Source: Blastococcus sp. URHD0036 (GTDB taxonomy: Bacteria > Actinomycetota > Actinomycetes > Mycobacteriales > Geodermatophilaceae). Taken from it: a stretch of DNA of 64,000 bases. Below are positions 39,207 to 48,284 of the stretch, piece by piece. Positions within the stretch are counted from its first letter, which is position 1. Each line of letters opens with the position of its first letter. The translations under genes were made by a program, and so were the position numbers. The DNA is taken from NCBI RefSeq assembly GCF_000701365.1, contig NZ_JNIK01000001.1, positions 1 through 64,000 of the forward strand, written 5' to 3'. Below the pieces are notes generated by a model. The model worked only from the letters and a program-made list of their open reading frames with translations, did no database searches and was not told where the DNA came from.

Positions 39207-40202
39207 GTGACGACCGTCCTGCCCGGCCAGACCAGCGAGCTCGACCCGCGCCTGCTCGAGTACCGGCGCGAGCTCACCGGGTACTGCTACCGGATGCTCG
39301 GCAGCTCGTTCGACGCCGAGGACGCGGTGCAGGAGACGATGGTCCGCGCCTGGCGCGGCCTGGCCGACTTCGAGGGCCGGTCGGCGCTGCGGTCGTGGCT
39401 GTACCGGATCGCCACCAACGTGTGCCTCGACCAGCTGAACGGCCGCAAGCGCCGCGCGCTGCCGATGGACCTGTCCGGCACGTCGTGGTCGCCGGTCGAG
39501 GCGTCCCTGGCGGCGAAGCAGCCGGCCGACGCGTGGGTGGAGCCGGTGCTCGACCGCCAGGTCCTGCCCGAGGACGGCGACCCGGCCGAGCAGGCGGTGG
39601 CGCGCGAGTCGATCCGGCTGGCCTTCGTGGCGGCGCTGCAGCACCTGCCGCCACGCCAGCGGGCGGTGCTCCTGCTGCGCGACGTGCTCCGCTGGAAGGC
39701 CGAGGAGGTCGCCACGCTGCTGGAGTCGACGGTGGCGTCGGTGAACAGCGCGCTCCAGCGGGCCCGGGCGACCCTCGCGGCCGTCGGTGGGGAGCTGGAC
39801 TCCCGTCCGCTGGACGACGACCACCGCGACCTGCTCGACCGCTACCTCGACGCCTTCCTGCGCTACGACATCGAGGCATTCGTGCAGCTCCTGCACGAGG
39901 ACGCGACGCAGCACATGCCGCCGTTCGAGATGTGGCTGCGCGGCCGCGACGACATCGGCACCTGGATGCTCGGCCCCGGCTCGGGCTGCCGGGACTCCCG
40001 GATCATCGAGACCACGGCCAACGGGGCGCCGGCGTTCGCGCAGTACCGCCCGGTCGAGGGTGGTGGTCACGTGCCGTGGGGGCTGCACGTGCTGGAGATC
40101 GAGGACGGGAAGATCGCCCACATCTCCAGCTTCCTCGACCTCGACAGCGGGCTGTTCGTGCGGCTCGGCCTGCCGGCGGAGTTCCCGGCCGAGTCCGCCT
40201 GA
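39207..40202 (+). CDS. ECF sigma factor with C-terminal SnoaL-like domain (SigG/SigX5 type)
   Basis: The 331-residue protein has sigma region 2 (LTGYCYRMLGSSFDAEDAVQETMVRAWRG, SWLYRIATNVCLDQL) and region 4 (LPPRQRAVLLLRDVLRWKAEEVATLLESTVASVNSALQRAR), then a 120-residue NTF2-like domain starting LDRYLDAFLRYDIEAFVQLLHEDA. Such fused domains regulate the sigma factor directly instead of an anti-sigma protein, and none is encoded next to it. GGAGGAGCC precedes the GTG. Confidence 0.92.
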   Translation: MTTVLPGQTSELDPRLLEYRRELTGYCYRMLGSSFDAEDAVQETMVRAWRGLADFEGRSALRSWLYRIATNVCLDQLNGRKRRALPMDLSGTSWSPVEASLAAKQPADAWVEPVLDRQVLPEDGDPAEQAVARESIRLAFVAALQHLPPRQRAVLLLRDVLRWKAEEVATLLESTVASVNSALQRARATLAAVGGELDSRPLDDDHRDLLDRYLDAFLRYDIEAFVQLLHEDATQHMPPFEMWLRGRDDIGTWMLGPGSGCRDSRIIETTANGAPAFAQYRPVEGGGHVPWGLHVLEIEDGKIAHISSFLDLDSGLFVRLGLPAEFPAESA

Positions 40203-40221
40203 CCGCTCCCGCCCCCGACCG

Positions 40222-40272
40222 CTGAACCCCCGCGGCCCACGTCCGGCTCGGAAGTGGGCCGCTGGCGTTCAG
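40222..40272. terminator. Hairpin after the sigma factor gene
   Basis: CTGAAC plus GCGGCCCAC pair with GTGGGCCGC plus GTTCAG, interrupted by one 4-by-4 internal loop, 19 bases after the stop codon. Confidence 0.65.
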
Positions 40273-40306
40273 TGCTCGCCGGCTCCGGCTCCGGTGCGCG
40301 GCCGGG

Positions 40307-40369
40307 GGAGCGTTGTCCCCTCACCGGCCACACCCGGCGGGGGAATGGCCGGTGGCGGGCCAACGCTCC
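40307..40369. terminator. Hairpin after the MMPL gene
   Basis: GGAGCGTTG and CACCGGCCA pair with TGGCCGGTG and CAACGCTCC around a 15-base loop. It lies 14 bases beyond the MMPL stop on the minus strand, in the convergent gap with the sigma factor gene. Confidence 0.7.
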
Positions 40370-40383
40370 GCGCTGCGGACCGG

Positions 40384-42501
40384 TCAGGCGGGGACCGGGA
40401 CCGGGTGATCGGCAGGCGCGGTCTCGGCGGGCGCGGCCTCGGAGAGTCCCAGCCGGGAGTGCAGCCGGCGCAGCGGACGCGGGGCCCACCAGTTCGCCCG
40501 GCCCATCAGCGTCATCACGGCCGGCAGCAGCAGCATCCGGACCAGCGTCACGTCGACCAGCACCGCCAGCGCCAGTCCCAGCCCGATCTGCTTGATGGGG
40601 GAGAACCCGCCGGCCACGAACCCGGCGAAGACGACGACGATCAGCAGCGCGGCCGCGGTGACGGTCCGCCCGGTCTGCTGCAGCCCGCGCTCGACGGAGA
40701 GGTCGGTGTCGCCGGTGCGGCGGTGCTCCTCCGCGATCCGCCCGAGCAGGAACACCTCGTAGTCCATCGACAGCCCGAACGCGATCGCCAGCACGATCAC
40801 CGGCGTGGTGATGCTCAGGCTGCCCAGCGCCTCCGTGCCGATCAGCGAGCCGAGGTGGCCGTCCTGGAACACCCACACCAGCGCGCCGAAGCTGGCCCCG
40901 AGGCTCAGCACGCCCAGCGCGAGCGCCTTCAGCGGCACGACCAGCGACCCGGTGAACAGGAACAGCAGCACCGTCGTGGCACCGGCGATCACCAGCACCA
41001 TCCACGGCAGCCGGCTGACCAGCGCCGACTGGTAGTCCGCCAACTCCGCCGCGTCACCCGTGACGAGCACGGGCGCGGGGGAGGCCAGACCGCGGACGTC
41101 GTCCACCAGGCGCATCGCGACCGGCCCCTGCGACGCACCGGCGGGCACGACGTCGAGCACCGTCAGACCGGGCACCTCCGCCCGCACCGACACCGAGCGG
41201 ACGCCGTCCAGCTTGCCCAGCCGGTCCGCGTAGGCGGCCGCCTCGGCCGACGACAGACCGCCGGGCACGACGACGGTCACCGGGTCGACGTCGCCGACGT
41301 CGGCGAATCGCGACTCGGCCAGCGACGCCAGCTCCCGGGAAGCCGAGCCCGCCGGCAGCGAGCGCGCGTCCGGGTCGGCGAACCGCACCCCGAGGAACGG
41401 GGTCGCGGCCAGCGCCAGGACGCCGCCCACGACCAGGACGACCAGCAGCGGACGCCGCCGCACCCGCCGCGCCACCCGCCCGAAGCGGTGCCCGGCGCCG
41501 GCCCGCGCGGGCCCGATGCGTCGGCCCCACACCGCCAGCAGCGCCGGCACCAGCGTGAGCGCGGCGACCAGGTCGAGCAGCACCACCGCCAGTCCGGCCA
41601 GGCCCATGGAGCGGAGGAAGTCGTCGGGGAAGACCAGCAGGCCGCCGAGCGAGGCGGCCACCGTGAGGCCGGAGAAGGTGACCGTCCGGCCGGCCGTGGC
41701 GAAGGTCCGGCGCAGCACCGCGTCGTCGTCCCCGCCGGCGGCCTTCTCCTCGCGGAAGCGGGAGACGAGCAGCAGGCCGTAGTCCACCGCCAGGCCGAGG
41801 CCCAGCATCGTGACGACGTTGACCGCGTACACGGAGACGTCGGCCACGAGCGACGCCAGCAGCAGCGCGCCCAGCGTGGCGCCCATCCCGGCCAGCGCGA
41901 CCACCACGGGGATGCCGGCGGCCAACACCCCGCCGAAGAGGACGACGAGCAGGACCAGCGCGATGGGCATCGAGATCGTCTCCGCCCGGGCCAGGTCGCT
42001 CGCGGCCTGGTCGTCCATCTCGTCGTCCTGCAGCGGACCGCCGCCGACGACGACCCGTGGTGCGTCGGCCTCCCGGAGCAGCGCCGCGGCCTCGTCGACG
42101 GCGGCGTCGCCCGCGACCGTCGGCTCGAAGGTGACCGCGACGGCGACCGCCTGCCCGTCGGTCGCGACGAGCTGCTCCCCACCGCCCGACCACGGCGTCG
42201 CCACCGATGCGACGCCCGGGAGCGCCGACAGCTCGCCGGCCAGCCGGTCGACGACGGGTCGCAGGGAGGCAGCGGGGCGGCCGTCGAGGACGGCGGCGAT
42301 GGTGTCGCCGCTCGGCGCGGCCGCCCACAGCAGCTCGCTCGCCCGCTCGGACTCGCTGCCGTCGATCGACCCCACGTCGCCGTCGAGCCGTCCGAACAGC
42401 GCCGGCGCGCAGAGCACACCGCCCAGGAGGACGGCGGCCCAGAGCGCGAGCACCACGCGGCGGTGGGTTGCGGACCAGGCGGCGAGGCGGGGGAGCAGCA
42501 C
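40384..42501 (-). CDS. MMPL/RND-family transporter
   Basis: The 705-residue protein has the RND plan: a first helix, a large extracytoplasmic loop (about 35-165), a block of helices (170-350) containing LGLAVDYGLLLVSRFREE, a second loop and a final helix block containing AFGLSMDYEVFLLGRIAEEH. The two GLxxDY motifs are the proton-relay sites of MMPL proteins. Such pumps export lipids or drugs. GTG 42501 was chosen because GAGGAG precedes it. It follows a two-component system and a dense inverted repeat. Confidence 0.92.
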   Translation of the reverse strand: MLLPRLAAWSATHRRVVLALWAAVLLGGVLCAPALFGRLDGDVGSIDGSESERASELLWAAAPSGDTIAAVLDGRPAASLRPVVDRLAGELSALPGVASVATPWSGGGEQLVATDGQAVAVAVTFEPTVAGDAAVDEAAALLREADAPRVVVGGGPLQDDEMDDQAASDLARAETISMPIALVLLVVLFGGVLAAGIPVVVALAGMGATLGALLLASLVADVSVYAVNVVTMLGLGLAVDYGLLLVSRFREEKAAGGDDDAVLRRTFATAGRTVTFSGLTVAASLGGLLVFPDDFLRSMGLAGLAVVLLDLVAALTLVPALLAVWGRRIGPARAGAGHRFGRVARRVRRRPLLVVLVVGGVLALAATPFLGVRFADPDARSLPAGSASRELASLAESRFADVGDVDPVTVVVPGGLSSAEAAAYADRLGKLDGVRSVSVRAEVPGLTVLDVVPAGASQGPVAMRLVDDVRGLASPAPVLVTGDAAELADYQSALVSRLPWMVLVIAGATTVLLFLFTGSLVVPLKALALGVLSLGASFGALVWVFQDGHLGSLIGTEALGSLSITTPVIVLAIAFGLSMDYEVFLLGRIAEEHRRTGDTDLSVERGLQQTGRTVTAAALLIVVVFAGFVAGGFSPIKQIGLGLALAVLVDVTLVRMLLLPAVMTLMGRANWWAPRPLRRLHSRLGLSEAAPAETAPADHPVPVPA

Positions 42502-42630
42502 GGGGATCTCCTCGGTCGAAGGGCTGCGCCGAGCCTCCCCACCCGCGGCCGCCGCCACCTCCCTCGCACCGGCGGTCTCCCGGCTCCCCCGCGCGGGGGA
42601 TGGAGGACCACCCGGCTGGCCCACCGTGCG

Positions 42631-42669
42631 GAAGTGCACTTCTGCACCGTGCAGAAGTGCAGTTCTGCA
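42631..42669 (-). promoter_or_regulatory. Dense inverted-repeat cluster upstream of the MMPL gene
   Basis: Perfect arms TGCACTTCTGCAC (42635-42647) and GTGCAGAAGTGCA (42649-42661) are one base apart. They overlap the palindrome GAAGTGCACTTC (42631-42642) and a further TGCAGAA/TTCTGCA pair (42650-42669). The cluster is 130 bases upstream of the MMPL start and 15 bases after the response-regulator stop. The near-absent loop and repeated half-sites favour an operator over a terminator. Confidence 0.6.
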
Positions 42670-42684
42670 CCGAGGGCGGGGGAG

Positions 42685-43338
42685 TCACGTGCCGGGGCGG
42701 ACGATCCCGTGCTCGTAGGCGTGGATCACCGCGTGGATCCGGTCGCGCAGGCCGAGCTTCATCAGCACGTTGCCCACGTGGGTCTTCACCGTGTGCTCGC
42801 TGACCACGAGCCGGGCGGCGATCTCGGCGTTGGACATGCCGCGGGCCAGCAGTTCGAGGGTCTCCTGCTCGCGGGCGGTGAGGGACCCGGTCGGTGCCGG
42901 GGGTGGCGCCGGTCGCGACCGCACGAAGTCGGCGAGCAGCCGCCGGGTCACCGTCGGGGCCAGCAGTGCCTCGCCGGCGGCCACGACGCGGACCGCCGCC
43001 ACCAGGTCGTCGCGGCCGACGTCCTTGAGCTGGAACCCGCTCGCGCCCGCCTCGAGCGCCGCGTACACGTACTCGTCCAGGTCGAACGTGGTCAGCACGA
43101 GCACGCGGGTCGCGGGGGCCTCGGCCACGATCGCGCGGGTGGCGGCGATGCCGTCCAGCCGCGGCATCCGGATGTCCATGAGCACGACGTCCGGCCGCTC
43201 CTGCCGTGCCAGCGCGACGGCCTCCTCGCCGTCCCCGGCCTCGCCGACGACGACGAGGTCGTCCTGCGCCTCGAGGATCATCCGGAAGCCGGCCCGCACC
43301 AGCTGCTGGTCGTCGGCCAGCAGCACCCGGGTGCTCAC
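42685..43338 (-). CDS. NarL/LuxR-type response regulator
   Basis: The 217-residue protein has a receiver domain (Asp9/Asp10, phospho-acceptor Asp55 in VLMDIRMP, KDVGRDD) and a LuxR DNA-binding domain (LTAREQETLELLARGMSNAEIAARLVVSEHTVKTHVGNVLMKLGL). GTG 43338 overlaps the kinase stop as GTGA. The MMPL gene and its inverted-repeat cluster directly downstream make them the probable target. Confidence 0.94.
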   Translation of the reverse strand: MSTRVLLADDQQLVRAGFRMILEAQDDLVVVGEAGDGEEAVALARQERPDVVLMDIRMPRLDGIAATRAIVAEAPATRVLVLTTFDLDEYVYAALEAGASGFQLKDVGRDDLVAAVRVVAAGEALLAPTVTRRLLADFVRSRPAPPPAPTGSLTAREQETLELLARGMSNAEIAARLVVSEHTVKTHVGNVLMKLGLRDRIHAVIHAYEHGIVRPGT

Positions 43339-44507
43339 GGCTGCCGCACCGGCGCCAGGGGCAGCTCGGCGGTGACCCGCCAGCCGCCGTCCGGGCCGGG
43401 TCCGGCGGTCACCGAGCCCCCGGTGGCGGCGGCCCGCTCCCGCATGCCCACCAGCCCCCGGCCGGTGCCGGTCGCCGGACTCCCGCCGAGCCCGTCGTCG
43501 ACCACCTCGAGCAGCACCCGCTCCACGGTGGCCTCGACCCGCACCTGCACCCGGGCCGGCCCGGCGTGCTTCACCACGTTGGTGAGCGCCTCCTGCACGA
43601 TCCGGTAGCCGGCCAGGTCGACCGCGGACGACGGCGGCGGCAGCTCCCCGGTGACCCGCAGCTCGACGTCGACCCCGGCGGCCCGGACCGACCCGACCAG
43701 GTCCGGCACCGCGGCCAGGCCCGGCTGCGGCGCCAGGGGGGTGGCCGCGTCCTCCCGGAGGACGCCGAGCAGCCGGCGCAGCTCGGTGAGCGCCGACTTC
43801 CCGGTCGCGCTGATCGCGTCGAACGCCTGGATCGCGCGGGCGGGGTCGCGCTCGACGACGACGGGTCCGGCCTCGGCCTGCACGACCATCATGCTGACCG
43901 AGTGGGCGAGCACGTCGTGCATCTCCCGCGCGATCCGGTTGCGCTCCTCGACCACCGCCTGCCGCGCCTCGGCCGCCCGCGTCCGCTCCAGCGAGGCGGC
44001 GCGCTCCTCGGCCCGGACGGCGGCCAGCCGGCGGCTGCGGGCGCCGTCGCCGAGCAGCCAGGCGGTGGCGAAGGTCAGCGCCGGGATCGTGAAGTCCTCG
44101 AGGTCGGCGGCCGCGCGGTCGACGACCGTGCTGAGGCTGATCGCCACGGCGGCGGTGCCCGCAGCCGCCAGGGCCAGTCGCCGGCTGCCGTGCGCCGCGA
44201 CGCTGTACAGCGCGACCAGACCGGCGAAGAAGACCGCCGGGTCGGGGACGTCGCTGAGCCCGTGCACGGTGGTGAGGACGCCGCAGACCAGGGCGACGGT
44301 GAACGGGAACCGGCGCCGCCAGACCAGGGGCAGGCACTCCCCGACGACCAGCGCGTAGCCCCACAGCGGAACCGCCTCGCACCCGCAGCCCGCCTCGCGC
44401 AGCAGCGGCTGCAGCGAGACCGTCAGCACGAGCACGGCCAGCAGCGCGTCGACCACGTAGGGGTGGTCGGCCCACTGGCGGCGCCAGTCCCCGCGGTGCC
44501 CGGTCAT
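43335..44507 (-). CDS. NarL-type sensor histidine kinase
   Basis: The 390-residue kinase has about five membrane helices in residues 18-152 with hardly any extracytoplasmic sequence, then HisKA_3 with His197 in RNRIAREMHDVLAHSVSMMVV and an HATPase domain (RIVQEALTNVVKHAG, VVDDGLGG, GRGLVGMRERAA). This intramembrane-sensing layout is typical of kinases that respond to envelope stress and control transporters. GGGAGG precedes ATG 44507. Confidence 0.92.
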   Translation of the reverse strand: MTGHRGDWRRQWADHPYVVDALLAVLVLTVSLQPLLREAGCGCEAVPLWGYALVVGECLPLVWRRRFPFTVALVCGVLTTVHGLSDVPDPAVFFAGLVALYSVAAHGSRRLALAAAGTAAVAISLSTVVDRAAADLEDFTIPALTFATAWLLGDGARSRRLAAVRAEERAASLERTRAAEARQAVVEERNRIAREMHDVLAHSVSMMVVQAEAGPVVVERDPARAIQAFDAISATGKSALTELRRLLGVLREDAATPLAPQPGLAAVPDLVGSVRAAGVDVELRVTGELPPPSSAVDLAGYRIVQEALTNVVKHAGPARVQVRVEATVERVLLEVVDDGLGGSPATGTGRGLVGMRERAAATGGSVTAGPGPDGGWRVTAELPLAPVRQP

Positions 44508-44584
44508 CCCGCGATCCTCCCAACCGCGGGGCGGGGCTGACTCCCTCGCGCGGGGGATCTCCTGGTGGGCGCTGCCCGGAGACG

Positions 44585-45034
44585 TCAGGAGGCGTCGCGC
44601 GGGGAGACGACGTGCATGGCCGCCTCCTCCGCCGAGGCGGCCGCGGAGTCGATGCCGGCGTCGACGGCGTACAGCTCTGGTTCGACGTCGTCCCAGCCCC
44701 CGCCGCCACCGGCCACCAGCCGCCCGGCCCGCACCGTGCCGACCTCGTCGTCGATCAGCTCGCCGTCGGTGTCGGAGGCGTCGCCGAGGTCGTCGCCGTC
44801 GTCGTCCTGGATCTGCGGCAGCTCCCGGGCCAGCCGGCCGTCGAGGCTCTCCCCGGCGGACTCCTCGGCCTCGGTGGTGCCCCAGTCGTCGACCGCCCAG
44901 GGCCGGTCGGCCGGTGACCAGCCGGTGTCCAGCCTGTCCTCGACGCCGCCGAGGTCCTCGAGGGTGTCCTGCGCGTCGAGGACGCCGGAGGCCTCCTCCG
45001 GGTCGGTGCCGTCGGTGCCGTAGATCCCGCCCAT
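44585..45034 (-). CDS. DUF5709 family protein
   Basis: The 149-residue acidic protein matches DUF5709: LDAQDTLEDLGGVEDRLDTGWSPADRPWAVDDWGTT, SLDGRLARELPQI, GELIDDEVGTVRAGRLVA and the C-terminal AVDAGIDSAAASAEEAAMHVV. Function is unknown. I chose ATG 45034 because it fits the family start; an ATG at 45079 in the same frame lies inside the repeated motif at 45075-45086. Confidence 0.82.
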   Translation of the reverse strand: MGGIYGTDGTDPEEASGVLDAQDTLEDLGGVEDRLDTGWSPADRPWAVDDWGTTEAEESAGESLDGRLARELPQIQDDDGDDLGDASDTDGELIDDEVGTVRAGRLVAGGGGGWDDVEPELYAVDAGIDSAAASAEEAAMHVVSPRDAS

Positions 45035-45074
45035 GATCACCCGACCGTGCCGCGGCCGACGGGCGCGGGCATCG

Positions 45075-45086
45075 GTCATCTGACTG
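45075..45086 (-). promoter_or_regulatory. CAGTC(R)(R)ATGAC motif, copy 1
   Basis: The minus strand reads CAGTCAGATGAC, followed by CGATGCC. It lies 40 bases upstream of the DUF5709 start and 155 bases upstream of the LuxR regulator start in the divergent gap. Confidence 0.4.
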
Positions 45087-45241
45087 TGGCCGGGCGCGCC
45101 GGGGGCGGCCCCGAGATGTGCCCCACGCCGCGATCAGGGGGATTGTCCTGCCGGTCGGGGTGGGGGACGCTCGCGTGCGGCGGGGGGCCGAGCTCAGGGC
45201 CGCCTTCCCGCGCGCCCCCGGCCCCTCCCGAGGGGGCGACC

Positions 45242-48019
45242 GTGGACCGTGCCGAGGAGCGGCAGCGGCCCACACCCCTGATCGGCCGGGCCCGCGAACT
45301 CGATCTCCTGCACGGCTTCCTCGGACGGGCCGCCGAGGGCGGTGCGGCGCTGGTCCTCACCGGGGACGCCGGCGTGGGCAGGACCGCCCTGCTCGACACG
45401 GCGGCGCGGGCCGCGGCCGCCGGCGGGGCGCGGGTGCTCCGCGCCGCGGGGACGGAGTCCGAGGCGGACGTGGACAACGCCGGCCTCAACCAGCTGCTGC
45501 TCCCCGTGCTCGGGGTGCTGCGGTCGCTCTCCGACGCGCAGCGCGGGGTGCTCGAGGTGAGCCTCGGGCTCCGGGCGGGCGCACCGGCCGACCGGCTCGT
45601 CGTCTCCACCGCGGTGCTCACCGCCCTCCGCGAGCTGGCGGTGGAGGCACCGGTCGTCCTGGTCGTCGACGACCTGCAGTGGCTGGACCGGGAGAGCGTG
45701 CGGGCCGTGGGGTTCGTGGCCCGCCGGCTGGTCGGTGCCCGCATCGGGGTCCTGGCGGCCAGCCGGATGGGGCCGCTCGACGCACCCCCGCTGGCCGGCA
45801 TCCCCACCCACGAGGTGCAGCCGCTGCCCGACGGTGCCGCCGAGGAGCTGCTGCGGATCCGGTCCCCCACGCTGGCCGCGGGCGTCCGCCGGCGCGTGCT
45901 GGCCGCCGCCCAGGGGAGTCCGCTGGCCCTCGTGGAGCTGCCCGCCGCGCTCTCCGGACCCCAGCAGAGGGCGGTCGCGGCGCTGCCCGAGGTCCTCCCG
46001 CTGGGCGGTCGGCTGCGGGCGCGCCTGGCCGCGCGGATGAGCTCCCTCCCGGCCGGCACGCGGCACCTGCTGCTGATGAGCGCGCTGGACGGGACCGGCG
46101 ACCTCGGCGTCCTCCGCGCGGCGGCACCGGACGAGGGCTGGCTCGACGCCCTGGGGCCGGCCGAACGGGCGCAGCTGGTGGCCGTCGACGTAGCGGGCCG
46201 GACGCTGTCGTGGCGGCACCCGCTGGTCGCGGCGGCCACCGTGGAACTGGCCACGAGCGGTGAGCGCCGCCGGGCCCACCGCGCGCTCGCCGACGTCCTG
46301 ACCGACTCCCCGGAGCGCCGCGGCCGGCACCTGGCGGAGGCGGCGGTCGGGGCGGACCAGGAGGCCGCGGACCTGCTCGACCAGGCCGCGCACCGGGCGC
46401 TGCACACCGGCGACGGGGTGCACGCGGTCACCGGTCTGCTGCGGGCCGCGGACCTCAGCCCGGACGGCCCGGACCGCGCCCGGCGCCTCGCGGAGGCGGC
46501 CTACCTGGGCGCCGACGTCGCCGGCGAGCTGTACCGCGTCCCCGAGCTGCTGCGCCGGGCCCGGAGTGCCGATCCCGCCGCCGGGGAGTCGCTGCAGACG
46601 GCGGTGGCCGCCGCCTACCACCTGCTCAACACCGACGGCGACGTCGACCACGCCCACGCCGTCCTCGTCCGCGCGATCGAGGCCGCCCTCCGGGACGGCG
46701 GCGGCGCGGCGGAGCTGGAGGACGCGCTGCACAGCCTCCTGGTCGTCTGCCACTTCAGCGGCCGGGCGGAGACGTGGCAGCCCCTGGACGCCGCGGTCGA
46801 CCGCCTGCGCGGGCAGGTCGGTCCGGTCCTGGCGGCGGCCGCGCGGACGCTGGGGGACCCGGCCGCCAGCACCGCCGACGACCTCGGCCGGCTCGACGAG
46901 GTGATCGACGGGCTGGACCGGGAGACGGACCCCGCCCGCATCGTGCGGACCGGCATCGCCGCCTTCTACGTCGACCGGCTCGACGACTGCCGGGAGGCCC
47001 TCGAGCGGGTGGCCGCGGACGGACGGCGGGGCGGTGCGGTCGCCTCCGCGGTGCAGGCGCTGATGATGCTGTGCCACGAGGCCTTCGGAGCCGGCCGGTG
47101 GGACGACGCCCGGCGGTCGGCCCGCGAGGGCGTCGAGCTGGGGGAGGCCTCCGGATACCGACTCGTCAGCCTGCCGGGGGTCTACTGCCTGGCGCTGCTG
47201 GCCGCCGTGGAGGGCGACGCGGAGGCGGCACGGAGGCAGACGGATCAGATGGTCGCCTGGGCCCGACCGCGGGGGGCGCGGGCGGTCGAGCACTTCGCGC
47301 ACCGGGTGGCCGGGCTCTCGGCGCTGGGCCGGGGGGACCCCGAGGAGGCCTACCGGCAGGCGGTCGCGATCAGCCCGCCGGGCGCCCTCGCCGCCCACGT
47401 GCCGGTCGCCCTGGGCGTCGGCATGGACCTCGTCGAGGCGGCCGTGCACACCGGCCGGCACGCCGCGGCCGCCGGGCACGTGGCCGCCATGCAGGGATCC
47501 GCGGTCTTCGGTCTGCGCCCCCGCCTGGCGCTCCTCGCCGCCGGCTCGGCGGCGATGGCTGCCCCCGAGGGAGCCGCCGTGGCGTGCTTCGAGCAGGCCC
47601 TGGCCGTGCCGCGGGCCGACGCCTACCCGTTCGAGTTCGCCCGGGTTCAGCTGGCCTACGGCGAGCACCTGCGCCGGTCCCGGGCCACGGGTGCCGCGCG
47701 GGTGCAGCTGACCGCGGCGTGCGAGGCGTTCGCCCGGCTGGGCGCCGCCCCGTGGGTGGCGCGGGCGAGCCAGGAGCTCCGCGCGACCGGGAAGCCCCGG
47801 GACCGCGGCGCCCGGGACGCGTCGGTCGTGCTCACCCCGCAGGAGCACGAGATCGCGATGCTCGCCGCGACGGGGCTGACCAACAAGCAGATCGGCGCGC
47901 AGCTGTACCTGTCGCACCGGACGGTGAGCGCCCACCTGTACCGGGTCTTCCCCAAGCTCGGGATCGCCTCCCGCGCGGCGCTGCGCGACGCCCTCACCCA
48001 GCGCCCGGCAGTCGGATGA
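45242..48019 (+). CDS. Large ATP-binding LuxR regulator (LAL family) with altered Walker A
   Basis: The 925-residue protein has an N-terminal AAA-type ATPase domain (LIGRARELDLLHGFLGRA), a long helical repeat region (about 380-850) and a C-terminal LuxR helix-turn-helix (LTPQEHEIAMLAATGLTNKQIGAQLYLSHRTVSAHLYRVFPKLGIASRAALRDAL). Walker A reads TGDAGVGRTALL, with Arg47 replacing the conserved lysine, while Walker B VVLVVDDLQWLD is intact. LAL proteins activate metabolic or secondary-metabolite genes on binding an inducer. Start GTG 45242 follows GAGGGGG. Inverted copies of a 19-base sequence lie on both sides of the gene. Confidence 0.92.
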   Translation: MDRAEERQRPTPLIGRARELDLLHGFLGRAAEGGAALVLTGDAGVGRTALLDTAARAAAAGGARVLRAAGTESEADVDNAGLNQLLLPVLGVLRSLSDAQRGVLEVSLGLRAGAPADRLVVSTAVLTALRELAVEAPVVLVVDDLQWLDRESVRAVGFVARRLVGARIGVLAASRMGPLDAPPLAGIPTHEVQPLPDGAAEELLRIRSPTLAAGVRRRVLAAAQGSPLALVELPAALSGPQQRAVAALPEVLPLGGRLRARLAARMSSLPAGTRHLLLMSALDGTGDLGVLRAAAPDEGWLDALGPAERAQLVAVDVAGRTLSWRHPLVAAATVELATSGERRRAHRALADVLTDSPERRGRHLAEAAVGADQEAADLLDQAAHRALHTGDGVHAVTGLLRAADLSPDGPDRARRLAEAAYLGADVAGELYRVPELLRRARSADPAAGESLQTAVAAAYHLLNTDGDVDHAHAVLVRAIEAALRDGGGAAELEDALHSLLVVCHFSGRAETWQPLDAAVDRLRGQVGPVLAAAARTLGDPAASTADDLGRLDEVIDGLDRETDPARIVRTGIAAFYVDRLDDCREALERVAADGRRGGAVASAVQALMMLCHEAFGAGRWDDARRSAREGVELGEASGYRLVSLPGVYCLALLAAVEGDAEAARRQTDQMVAWARPRGARAVEHFAHRVAGLSALGRGDPEEAYRQAVAISPPGALAAHVPVALGVGMDLVEAAVHTGRHAAAAGHVAAMQGSAVFGLRPRLALLAAGSAAMAAPEGAAVACFEQALAVPRADAYPFEFARVQLAYGEHLRRSRATGAARVQLTAACEAFARLGAAPWVARASQELRATGKPRDRGARDASVVLTPQEHEIAMLAATGLTNKQIGAQLYLSHRTVSAHLYRVFPKLGIASRAALRDALTQRPAVG

Positions 48020-48020
48020 C
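48009..48020 (+). promoter_or_regulatory. CAGTC(R)(R)ATGAC motif, copy 2
   Basis: CAGTCGGATGAC, extended to CAGTCGGATGACCGATGCC, spans the stop codon of the LuxR gene and lies 84 bases before the small gene at 48105. Confidence 0.4.
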
Positions 48021-48104
48021 CGATGCCGGGCACCGGCGGCGCCCGCAGAGTCGGGGAGCGGCCCCGGAGGGCCGGCGGGCGGGATCGACGACGAGGAGGA
48101 CCGG

Positions 48105-48284
48105 GTGCCCACGTACCGGATGGTCTACGGGGACGGCGAGCAGGTCGTGCGGGAGACCCTGACCGACGTCGAGCTGGAGCGGGAGGACGGCTGGACCGTC
48201 GTCTTCCGGGGCGACGACGCGATCCTGAGGCTGCAGGACCAGCACATCCAGTCGATCGAGCTCGTCGAGGCGCCTCCCGCGTGA
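48105..48284 (+). CDS. Small protein of 59 residues
   Basis: A strong GAGGAGG precedes GTG 48105 and the stop overlaps the next gene's GTG as GTGA. The product (PTYRMVYGDGEQVVRE, WTVVFRGDDAILRLQDQHI, SIELVEAPPA) looks like a single small beta sheet with a helix, with normal composition. I do not recognise the family. Coupling to the downstream hydrolase suggests joint expression. Confidence 0.75.
   Translation: MPTYRMVYGDGEQVVRETLTDVELEREDGWTVVFRGDDAILRLQDQHIQSIELVEAPPA

Noticed and set aside
39787-43608. A 1273-codon plus-strand open frame opposite the MMPL transporter and two-component genes
   Set aside because: Low-complexity, arginine/histidine/glutamine-rich shadow without motifs; the minus-strand genes show clear families.
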